Shown here piece by piece: positions 24,814 to 36,100 of a stretch of 64,000 bases of DNA. Position 1 is the first letter of the stretch, and the number at the start of each line of letters is the position of its first letter. A program made the position numbers and the translations under genes. The notes beneath the pieces are model-generated. The model was not told the DNA's origin. It did no database searches and worked only from the letters and a program-made list of their open reading frames with translations. The stretch lies in assembly GCF_954871325.1 (NCBI RefSeq), contig NC_088777.1, forward strand, positions 12,315,366 to 12,379,365, given 5' to 3'. Source of the DNA: Gordionus sp. m RMFG-2023. Its lineage: Eukaryota; Nematomorpha; Gordioida; Chordodea; Parachordodidae.

Positions 24814-25965
24814 CATAGGCGTAGCCAAGATTTTCCTAGGGGGGGGGGGGAGAATTAAAAATATGCTGGGTGCTTCGCCCCCAGACCCCATTTAAGGTGG
24901 GTCTTTGGCCCGCTTTTGCCCGACCTTCGGCCGGTTAGTTTATATATAGTCATAAAATATTTTTACAAGATAGAAGGTTAATTTTTATTAGTTTATATAA
25001 AATATAATAAATTACTTGTATATACTTTAATATAAAAGAATGGTAATAATTTATTGCAAACAAGTATAAGAAATTTATTTATAAAAAGTAAGTAGACATA
25101 TAGTAGATATTCCTCTATTATATAGAATTAGTTACAAAATACTAAGTAAAATTTCACTTTTACAGACATATTTGACAGTTAGAGAATATATTACAGTTAA
25201 TATTTTAACAAATTTTACTAATCAATGATCTTGATAATAAATATAGATACAGTTTGCATTCAATTATTTAACGCCATCTATTTTAAATAAAAATGATATT
25301 AAAATTAATCTTCATATTATTCATTCCAAAATGTCTTTAAAAGATATTTTCTGATGTCCTTATCAATATTTTATAATTTTCTGTAAAATATATAATTCGC
25401 TATATTGGTAAAAATTACTTGATTGTCATATGATAATTGATAAAATAAGATATACTGTAAATCTACGACATATAATATTCCACCGTTTGTATTGTGCTTT
25501 AATTTTTTATTTAATTTTATCAATAATTTTATGATTATATTTTACTTTTATTAAGATAAATAAATTAAAATTACTCACTTTATAAAAAATTATATTTGAT
25601 ATATTATTATATAGTAATTTTATGGATCTATTATTAATGATTATAATACATTTCACTTTTGTCTTAAGACTTATCTTTGGCTTATATTCCATTTCTTAAA
25701 AAGAAATTTTGGTTCACTTTTTTAATATATAAATGCTTTTTTAAATGTAGAAATTATGATGAATAGTTTTATAAAAAAATATCAACTTTTACATTCTTTC
25801 TTTCAAATTATTGTTTAAGATATATGCATACATTTTTGAAGGTCAGGGAGTGGAGGGTAGGACTAAGGGGAATATTTTTTATTAGCTTAAAGTGATATTC
25901 ACAAAAAGTGATAAATTTCTGAAGGGAGGGGGATTTCCCCTTGCCCTCCACTGGCTACGCCTATG
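24814..25965. mobile_element. family A non-autonomous hAT-like element, copy 2
   Basis: Begins CATAGGCGTAGCCAAGATTT and ends CCACTGGCTACGCCTATG. The target duplication CAGCAGCT is perfect (24806-24813 and 25966-25973). Length 1,152 bp. The first ~130 bp hold a G tract and short self-complementary words (CCGACCTTCGGCCGG); the rest is AT-rich and non-coding. It lies within family B copy 2, so it is younger than that copy. Confidence 0.95.
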
Positions 25966-26216
25966 CAGCAGCTGTAAATCTTAAATTACATAGCCACACA
26001 AATATGCTGGTTAATTTGCTGTCTGGCGTTAAATATGTGAAAGCAATTTATTCCTTATATTTATTATCAAAAGCATTTATTAGTAAAATTTATTTATTAA
26101 CTCTAAAATATTATATAACTGTCAAATTCGTCTTTAAAAGTGGTATTTAACCTAATATTTTATAACCAATTATATCTAATAGAGGATTATAAACTATATG
26201 TTTACTTACTTTTTAT

Positions 26217-26366
26217 CAGAGTTGTTAAAGGATTTAGATACTTAGATATAAAAATGTGGTATCTGTATCTAGATAGATTTTTGATTAAATAATCTGTATC
26301 TAGATATTATTTTAGACGTTGTATCTGTATCTAGATCCATTTAAAAAGTATCTTTTAACAACTCTG
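26217..26366. mobile_element. 150-bp hAT MITE (TATCTAGATAC-rich)
   Basis: Termini CAGAGTTGTTAAAGGAT and ATCTTTTAACAACTCTG are near-perfect inverted repeats. The target duplication CTTTTTAT is perfect (26209-26216 and 26367-26374). Internally it consists of repeated GTATCTGTATCTAGAT words. The same right end terminates the hAT transposase remnant at 1145-1937, its likely parent. Confidence 0.95.
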
Positions 26367-26923
26367 CTTTTTATAAATAAATCTCTTATACTTATTTGGA
26401 TTTGGACCTTGAAAATAATTTTAAGAAGAGGCATGGTAATTAAATTTAAATATCAACAATATAGTTGATTAGTGATTTTGAACTCGACTAATTACAATAT
26501 TAAATTTGTTAATTTTCAATTAATAATTATTTAATTAGGGTTATATAATAATTAAAATAATAATTGTCAATTAAGCTTCTGATATAAATATTCTATTTTT
26601 AACACAGAATTTGATTGCAAGCTGACATAGTTAAAATATAATTTATAAGTATTAATCTTATCAAATAATTAAAATAGTATTCATTTAAGAATAATTTAGA
26701 TAGACTTATTAATTTTTAAATTATGAAATTAAATCTATATATTACTCAATAGTATTACAAAAGATATCATTCAGTGGGCAATCAAAAAAATTTATTTTTA
26801 GTTCAAGGGGATATTAAGGAGCCATTAAAAAAAAATTTTCTTGCTTCAGGGGGGCTATTCAAATTTTTCAGGGGGATAGAGCCCCTGCACTCCCCCTTCC
26901 CTAGCGACGCTACTGCATTTATA

Positions 26924-27279
26924 TTATAAAATATATATTAATATTCTGTTGTAAATAAAACCGCTAATTTTATTATATATAAAAAAAGTATAAATCAATT
27001 TTTTTTATAATGCTTTATTGTGGATTTTTTTTCCTACTTTTACTTTTATTTTAACTTTTATTTTCTTATTATATGTTATTTATTATTATAAAATTTATAC
27101 TTTTAATTTTACATATTCATTAAAATATGAGTTTTTATTTTATAAATTTTTATTGAATGAAAGTTTTATTTTATTTAAAAGTGATTATAATTTGAAATAA
27201 AAGATATAAGCTACATAAAAATAAAATATATATTTTTTTGAAAAAATAATAAAATAATATAACGAAAAAACGTGAGGAG
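26924..27279. other. AT-rich spacer
   Basis: Nothing recognised. The open plus-strand frame at 27018-27200 is low-complexity F/Y/L/K sequence expected from AT-rich DNA. Confidence 0.4.
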
Positions 27280-28050
27280 GCGCCTCTAGGTTATGGCACC
27301 GTGGATTGATATATTATGTGACATACAAATTTCCATTGGAATTCGCTGACGTAGGTAAAAATCTTCTCGAGGATCACTCGAAATTAAGCGCATTTTTTGG
27401 CTGAGTACTGAAGAAATCCTAGGCTCTGGTTCCAAAGGCACCGATTGTGTCAGAAACAATACGGGTTAGAGTTAGTGTTATTAAACAGCTCGTTTTGAGC
27501 CGATTTTTTAAAATGGCAACTCAATATTTTATCTAGAAAAATATTACCTAAGTCTCGAGATTTCAATAATATTTGTCTAGATCTTTTTTACTTCTATGAG
27601 CAAAATATTCAGGCTTGCGTAATATTTTTATGGGTGAAATACTGAGTTAGCCGTTTTTAAAAATAGGCTCAATACGTGCCGTTTAACAACACTAGTTAGA
27701 ATGATATTAGAAATGTTAATATATTTATTGATTTTTCTAATTTCCGCTCTTACCAAGGTATTAAAGCTAAAGGATGGTGCAAACCGATAAACACATGTAT
27801 AATACCAGTCAAGCGAGATTCCCCTGCACCATGGAATAAGTGTCATTCTGTCAGGTCTGATATTGATCCCGAGATTAAGATCGACAGGTTTCAAAGTTAA
27901 TTAATATAGGCTCAAAGAGGAGTTTAGCAATGATTGAATTTACTGATCGATGGCAGGGATAGCGGCTTATAGAAATGTGGCAGTGAAGAGGGTGATAATC
28001 TAGATTGTCGACAGGGAGCTGATAGAATTTTCAAGATGATATTGTGACGT
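27280..28050 (-). pseudogene. fossil: C-terminal region of an animal retroelement-associated ORF, copy 1
   Basis: Minus-strand translation contains IRPDRMTLIPWCRG and, nearer 27290-27460, DTIGAFG and QRIPMEIC. These match in order the C-terminal part of a widespread invertebrate retroelement ORF (typically RPDGMTLIPW.RG, ETLGPWG, FL.QR). The region is more GC-rich than its surroundings. It is broken in several places and interrupted by a 222-bp MITE at 27473-27694. Reverse transcriptase, if once present, is not in the window. The family assignment is from remembered motif order, so the exact class is uncertain. A second fragment of the same family is at 59570-59839. Confidence 0.65.
27473..27694. 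mobile_element. 222-bp hAT MITE (TAGTGTTGTTAAAC family) inside the retroelement fossil
   Basis: Starts TAGTGTTATTAAACAGCTCG and ends GTTTAACAACACTA. Flanks GTTAGAGT (27465-27472) and GTTAGAAT (27695-27702) are an 8-bp duplication with one mismatch. Contains the family landmarks GAGCCGATTTTT, ATTTTATCTAGAAAAATATT and GAGTTAGCCGTTTTTAAAAA. It interrupts the retroelement remnant, so it is younger than that fossil. Confidence 0.9.
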
Positions 28051-28654
28051 TATCACAGTCTAAACTATGCTATTTTAAAATCTATTTATTGTTGTAATAA
28101 ATACATGAACTTGAAATATCGTTAAAATTATTATAAACATAGAATTATTTATGTTATGATATTGCTTTTGATAATACTATTAAGTAACTTTATTGTAATA
28201 ATATTAAATCATCTGGATACAATAATTTATTCATGTCGTATAAATATATACAATACCGCGACCGATATAACAATAATAATTATTATTAATTGATTGATTG
28301 GCAAGCTTCACATCAACTACAACAATTAAGATACATTTTGCAAATGGCTGCCAAATGAAAGACGTTTTTATAACATTATAAAATTGGGCGTTGAGCAGTC
28401 AATAATAATATATGTCTATTCTCGTGAAAGTATTCAGAATTTTTATAAGGGGGGTGGATTTTAGGTGTGATTTTTCCTTATATATTTTAAATGGATCATA
28501 AGTCCACTTATTTTAGGTCTTTAGTTATATTCGATTTTCATAAAAAATATTTGGTATTTCACATTTTTTTTATTAAAATGCTTTAAAAATTTTTTTTTTG
28601 AATTATAGTCGTTATTTTAAAATGTTATTTACCTTATAGTAATATATTGTTTAC

Positions 28655-29851
28655 CATAGGCGTAGCCAGGATTTTCATAAGAAGGGGGGGGGGAAATTAA
28701 AAAATTACTTGGGGCTTCGCCCCCTGACCCCCTTTTGGGTGGGCCTTAGGCCCGCTTTCCCCGACCTTCGGCCGGGTTACTTTAGTCTATATATAATCAT
28801 AAAATATTTTTACAAATTTTAATAAAAAAAATAAGCCTGGAACAAATATGAAATATATTTTTATTAGTTTATATGAAAATATAAATTACTTACCTTAATA
28901 TAAAAGCATGGTAATAGTTTATTCCAAACAATTATAAGAAATTTATTTATAAAATAAAAAGTAAGTAGACATATAGTTGATTTTATTCTATTATATAGAA
29001 TTAGTTATAAAATACTAGGTAAAATTCCACTTTTACAGATATATTTGACAGTTAGAGAATATATTACAGTTAATAATTTAACAAATTTTACTAATCAATG
29101 CTCTTGATATTAAATATAGCAACATATGCATTCAATTATTTAACTCCATCTATTTATTTTAAGTAAAAATGTTATTTAAATAAAATCTTCATCTTATTCA
29201 TCCCACAATGTCTTTAAAAGATATTTTCTGATGTCCTTATCAATATTTTATAGTTTTCTGTAAAATATATAATTCGCTATATTGGTAAAAATTACTTGAT
29301 TGTCATTTGATAATTAGATATACTGTAAATCTACGACATAAAATATTCCACTGTTTGTATTGTGCTTTAATATTTTTTTAATTTATGATTTAATTTTATC
29401 AATAGTTTTATATTTATATTTTACTTTTATTAAGATAAATAAATTAAAATTACTCACTTTATAAAAAATTATATTTGATATATTATATTATTTAGTAACT
29501 TTATGGATATATTATTAATAATTATAATACATTTCACTTCTGTCTTAAGACTTATCTTTGGCTTATATTCCATTTATTAAAAAACATTTTTGGTTCATTT
29601 TATATATTTATAAATTTATTTTCCCAAAAATCTATAAATTATGATGAATAGTTTTATAAAAAGATATCAACTTTTACATTCTTTCTTTTAAATTATTATT
29701 TAAGATATATGCATACATATTTGAGGGTTAGGGAGTGGAAGGAGGACTAAGGGGGATATTCTTTATTAGCTAAAAATGATATTTACAAAAAGTGATAAAT
29801 TTCTGAAGGGGGGCGGGATTTCCCCTTGTCCCCCCTTTGGCTACGCCTATG
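28655..29851. mobile_element. family A non-autonomous hAT-like element, copy 3
   Basis: Begins CATAGGCGTAGCCAGGATTT and ends CTTTGGCTACGCCTATG. The target duplication TTGTTTAC is perfect (28647-28654 and 29852-29859). Length 1,197 bp, same orientation as copy 2. Its first 130 bp carry GGGGCTTCGCCCC, GGGCCTTAGGCCC and CCGACCTTCGGCCGG in a row, each nearly or fully self-complementary. The insertion site (about 28430-28654) is itself related to the body of the short element at 46373-46732. Confidence 0.95.
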
Positions 29852-30107
29852 TTGTTTACATTTATGGAAAAGAGGTGGGGGTGTTTATTGTGCTAATAAC
29901 AAAGTTGGCTAACTTTTAAATTTAAAGAAATTTCTTCTTCCCTTGGTTAGACGCCTGTTACTACTCAAGAGTCTAGTTTGTATATTCATTTAGATATATT
30001 AAGTTTCATATTTGATGTATCCTCAACACCAATAAATTTTAGAACCTCTTTCTTTAATTAAAATCTGTATAATTATTTTTTACCAAATGTTTTTAAACCA
30101 ATAAAAT

Positions 30108-33100
30108 ATGGAGAGAATCCACGATGATATTTCTTGTCTAGATATGACACTATTAATGTCACATGTCCGTCTAAGCCAGATGACAAGACGTGTTTATAGT
30201 TTGGTTCAGTTTTTTAAAATGTTATCCGCAATCAATTCTGATATACCTAATAAAAATACTATATTTATTTTAAATCAAGTATTTGGATGGGTATATTTTA
30301 TAGCTTGGTCTATATCATTTTATCCTCAATGTTACACTAACTTCAAAAGGAAGAGGTTTGATTTAAATACTAAATAATATAATTATAAATAGTATTATAG
30401 GCCTGAATCTAGATTTTTTAACGCTCAATATCACAGGATTCTTCTGTTATTCAGTATTTAATATATCTATTTTCCTAATATATAGGGTAACATATAAAAT
30501 AAATAATTATTTACATTCTAATAATTCTTAGAATCAAAAAGATCATCCTGTTGAAATCAATGATATAGTATTTAGCATCCATGCATTTTTTCTAACTGTT
30601 TTTACTGGGATACAGGCGCTGATATATGAGGTTAATATTTTAGCATTTATTACTTATCACTATTGTTTTTAGTAGATAGGTGATAAATAATGTTTATATA
30701 TAATTTGGGAAGTACCGATTATAAGTCTGCAAAGTAATTTTTTTGCAGTCCAAGCCCAAATTTAAATTTTATTTTACCCTACCCAAGCTTAAGCACACAT
30801 TTTTAGATCCAACTCAATTTTTTTTATAATTTTTAAATATTATAATATCCAAGAAATAATTAAAAATTATGTTTACACATTGCCACCTTAAATAAAAGTA
30901 TATTTAACCCCCATAATCTAATTAATATTCATATAAAGTTGCATTTTATTTAATTTGTATACATTATATATTTAACTTAGCTTTAATATAAAAAGTAATG
31001 ATAAAAATCAAATTTAAAAAATATTGTTATTATATAAAAATAATTTGCATAATTGTCGAAGAAAGATGAATTGTTTATATGGAAACAAAATTTCTAATAA
31101 ATATAATAATCACATATTAAAAAGATATATCAATATCAATTTTGATTGATAATTTTGTGAAACAAAAGATATTTGTATTATTAAGGATATTTGTATTTTT
31201 AGTATTTATTAATTAGGTCTGACATATCTTATAGTTGACTTGAGCCCAAGGAAAATTTTTTTCAATGTCTGAACCTGAGACTCAGGTCAGGCTTTAGACA
31301 GTCCATACAGACCTCTAGTATCGATATTAAATATTGATGATGAATTGGAACCAATATTGGACTTTTCAAAGAAATATCAAATTGGGCAATATTTTTAAAA
31401 AAATTTTATGTTTACTGTTTTTTAGACTTATTTTTATGCACATTTTTTGTACACATTTTTATTTATTTTTGAACTAATTTCTAGTGTTACTTGCTAAAAA
31501 ATAACTATAACTAGCTATATTTTAAAAATTGTAACTAGTCATATTTTGACATTTTTTACTACTAACTGTAAATTTATATTTTGTGAAATGTCACTGCCCA
31601 AAGTAACTAGTTACTTTAATATGTATTTTTAACTTTATTTTTAATATGTTGTGATAAATTAATTTTAAAATTTTATTTAAATGTCCGATTGTTTGCAAAG
31701 GATATGCAACAATAATATAATTTCCCTTCCAAATAGATTTTCTTTTCTTAAATTGTTGCATTGCTGGGTTTCATAATTTTGTAACCAAATTTAGTGTTGT
31801 TAAACAACTCGTTTTGAGCCGATTTTTAAAAATGGCTAACTCAATACTTCACCTATAAAAATATTACGCAAGCCTGAAGATTTTGCTCATAGAAGGAACA
31901 AAGGTCCATACATATAGTATCGAAATCTCAAGGCTTAGGCTATATTTTTCTGGCTAAAATATTGAGTTAGCCGTTTTTAAAAATCGGCTCAAAATGAGTC
32001 GTTTAACAACACTAACCAAATTCAAGTAATAAACCTATTTTTTAATATTATATTTTTTTAGCACAAAATATTCTATATTTTTTGCCCTCAAGTTGCTGTC
32101 AATATTTATACTCTGCAATTTCATAAGTAATAAATGTATTTTTTTAAAAAAATTAACTAAATTAGATCATAAAACTTAGTATAAGGAAAGACAGACTTCG
32201 ATTATTTTAGAATTGATTAATCTTTATTTTTGTGTAAAATACTCAATTAGTAAGCATTACTTATAATAAGGAAAGACAAATACCAAGAAAGAAAAACAAA
32301 ATATTATAATGTAGATATCCATTTCCTTTAATAAGAGATTAATCAAATACCCTTCATTCTATAGGCTAATTTACTTTTTTTGAAAATTGGGGAATTATCT
32401 AGGGTACTTTTGTCCGGGTCCTCTTGTCCAGAATTTTTTTTCTTCTAAAAAAAATTGGTAAATTCTATGATCTAAAGTGTTTCACAAATTATACACTGGG
32501 ATACTTATATAATTAAATAAGAAAAAAAATTTCTAATACTCTTCCCTTATTATTCTTATCACGATTTTCTTGACAAAAAAAACTCCAAAATTATACAGTT
32601 CTATTTAAGCTAGACTTGGATGCTGATGAATTAACATATTGCAATAAGTTTAAATATTTACAACAACTGCTATATATATAAATATTATATTTGCAAATAT
32701 TTGAGTGAAAAAATCATTAATTCTTAATACAAATCATAACCCATTTTTAAAATTAAGAGGCCATTTTAAAATTTATAAGAATCTGAAAGTAACTTATAAT
32801 CTAACTAGTTACTTTTGAAATATTTTCTCATAAATATTCATATCATATCCCATAAAAAGTGACTTATTAAATAAAAATGTTTACTTCTATCTTTAAATAA
32901 ATGTAGAAAACATTAAACATTTTTATTCCTCTTGTTACACTGTTTTTATTAAGAAGAAGCTTATAGCAAATAAAATGCAAATTTAAATTTTATTAATTAT
33001 TAAAGGTATCAATATTTTATTTCTGATCGATCCTCTTAAATAGGAGGGTTAATGCTCAAAGGTTTCCCACTTTGGAAAACCTTGCATTTAAGTATTTCGC

Positions 33101-36100
33101 ATCTCCTTCAACAAGTGTTCCATTAAAATCAGTCTGCAGCACAGCTGGTGATATGGAAATCCCTCATAAGAGGAACTTATCATATAAACTTAATGCCCTT
33201 AAATTTATGAGGAAAAATATCCAAATTATAATTATTAATTATTTTATATTTCATTATTATATTATTTTGTTAATTTATATTTAATTTGATCTTTTTATTT
33301 AAATAAAGATTCATAGTTTGATAAACAGAAAATAATATTATATCAGAGACCTGCATGCCTGGCCTGGGTACACGAGGCTGGCCTGAATTTTTTTTAAAAA
33401 TACCCTGGGCCATATAATATAGTGTGCTATCATATAAATTTAAAATTATTTGTATTTTGCCTAAATTAGATAAGTGAAAAATCTGATAATCATTAAAATG
33501 GAACTATATTTTTAATTATTCTTTAATGGCTATAATTTAATAAAATAAGACATTATTTATTATGTATCTTTTAAATCTACATATTTAAAGATAAGACATA
33601 TTTTTAGAATTTGCTCTGAGATTTTTTTTTAAGTGCCGGGATAAGTGAATATTCTGATTTAAACGCTTTTAGAACAAATTTATGCATTGATTTTTATTAT
33701 TTCATTATCTTATAGTGTTTAAAAAAATCAAGTGAATATCGATATCGGTACCATTTTAAATAAATATCGGATCTGATCTGTTGTAGCTGATGTTTTTATA
33801 AGATGTATTTTTTTAAATATGGATTCGGCAATTTAACCATTTTGTTGAAAATTTATTAATTTTTATACTGGATTTAAAAAGAAAAATAAAGATTATTTAC
33901 TGCGATTAGTGAAGTTTTAACAATTCATCATTTATTACATGCCCGCTTTTCACTTTCTATCTCCTTCATCTCTTAATAACAAATCTTCTAAATATACATT
34001 GTTTGTCGCAATATGTCCACCAATTTTATTGGTCTCCATAGTTGTGTTTCCCTGGCTTGTTTCGTCATTGGTATTAAAAAAAATAAATATGTTCATAGCT
34101 AATTGATATCAGTCATTCCTTTCTTCACATCACTATAATACCAAAGGTTACCCTATTTCTTAATTATGGTGTTTGAAGATGTTTTAAATGTAATCCCACG
34201 AAACATCTAATTTCAGAGTGCAAGATGTATACGCCTGGACTTATGGATCCATCCTCTTTGATATTTGCAATAGGTTCTAAAGAATCGGCACCTGCGATTT
34301 TTGATAGAGATATGTCTCCCTATAATATCGATGGTAATATAAGGTCAGTTACTAGTCCGAAATGACGAAACAAGTCGGAAGTTGGTGTTGGAAAAAGGAA
34401 TCAAGTGAGGACCCATAGACGACTGCCCCAGAGAAACGCAGCGATGACAGATGAAATTGGTGGGCATATGGCTAGAAATCACAATATATACTAAGAAAAT
34501 TTGTTATTGAGAGACTAAGGAGATGGAAAGTGAAGAAAGTGCAAGATATTTATCTTTAAAACAACATATAAGTTTGATATTTTTTAAATCAGTATATTCG
34601 TGAATTTTAATCTCCAAAAAATAATATTTCAAAGTAAAGGATAAATGTAATTTATACTCCGATTAAATCAAACTGATTCTTAGGAAAGGCTTGGCTTTTG
34701 AATTTAAATAAGACTCTTATATTTCTAATATGGACACTCAGGCGCGTACTCAGGAATTTAGTCGGTGGGGGGGGGGATAATAAATTTTTAAGAAATATTG
34801 TTTTTTAAAAATATCAAGCATAAATTTATTAGAACTAATAACTATTTCTAATACACAATTTTAAATTAATGTGAATTATAAAGAAATTATATGTATAAAC
34901 CGTCATATAAAAAACTATAAAGTAAATGTGAATTAAAAAAATATTAAACGGATATAACTGGCGGTATAGAAAAACTATAAAATAAACCTGAATTATAAAA
35001 TATAAAGTGAATATAACCACTATATGAATCACTTAAATGACCCTAAATAGAAATTTGAATTTTTTGGGCCTTTAAAATTTACATATATAAAATTTTAATG
35101 TTGGAAATATAAATTAATACACAAAAAGTTTATAAGGAATAATTGTATTTTGTAAGTTATATATATATACATGTAAAATCCAATCTTCGTTGGGATTGAG
35201 CTAATATTTCAATTATCTCATCCTTGCTTGTCAAATGCCTATGAATATTCAAAAGATCCATACCTTTCAATCTACTTTCAGAAGTTGTACTTCTTGGTAT
35301 GTTTTCAGAGACCTGCAGGGGCCGGACCGTATTTTAATTTTTTAAATATACCTGGGCCGGGCCCGATTTTTTTTAAAAAAAACACCCGGGCAGGGCCTGA
35401 AAATTTTTTTTTAAAAAATATCCAGGCCGGGTTGTATATTTTAAAACAGCCTATATTTAAAATTGTTAGCTATAAAAATAAAAAAAATATAATTTATTTT
35501 AAAAAAATCCGGGCCGGGCCTGAAATTTTTTAAAAAAAAACCCTAACCAGGCAGTAAAAAATTTAAAAATAAAATACGGGCCGTGCCCTGCAAATGGTAC
35601 CTCTGCAGGGCTCTGTTATTCTTCTTAAAAAGAGAATGTTCTTATTTGTTTACTAATGGGAAGAGTTGCTAATATATATAAATCCTTTTAATACTTGGGA
35701 ATATAATCTAAAATATGTTTGAAATGCAAAGCAACCATAGCATTTTTTGGTACTATATCAACAGTTAATTTTATAAACGTAGTTATTCAGCTAATAAGGC
35801 ATCATAAGATACTTTAACATCTTCATGATAAAAATCTAACAAATATTTTTTTTCTATCACCATCTGAAAAAGGTTGGTAAGGCTCTTGTGGAAGTAATAT
35901 CTGCAGATTTGTAAGTGCTGCATGATGAATTAAAAACCATTCATTTATTTGGGTTATAAATATATCTAAGAGAGGGGACATTTGTTTTATAATACTCTTC
36001 TACTGATCCTATATTAATGTTTTAACGATGAGCTTGCCTAGCTGCAAGTCGAGGGAGACAAATATTAAACACGTATAGCTCTGCTTTTGACTCAACAATA

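Larger units (their letters stand above)
24099..26915. mobile_element. non-autonomous hAT-like element, family B, copy 2 (reverse orientation)
   Basis: Ends CAGGGGCGTCGCTAGC (left) and GCTAGGGACGC-type terminus CCCTAGCGACGCTACTG (right). On the minus strand the right ~700 bp aligns word for word with the left part of copy 1 (for example GATTGCCCACTGAATGAT at both). The 8-bp flanks ATGTCATT and CATTTATA do not match, so the target duplication is lost or rearranged. Two younger elements are inserted: family A at 24814-25965 and a 150-bp MITE at 26217-26366. The remaining body is shorter than copy 1. Confidence 0.85.

Noticed and set aside
30108-30110. ATG at 30108 as the true cystinosin start
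   Set aside because: Cystinosin normally has a signal peptide and a lumenal N-terminal domain before the first PQ-loop. The ~46 residues before NQVFGW do not supply it, so upstream exons are expected.
35228-35533. 101-codon plus-strand frame with GPGP-like words
   Set aside because: It overlaps a GC-rich family D MITE, whose repeats explain the repetitive peptide.
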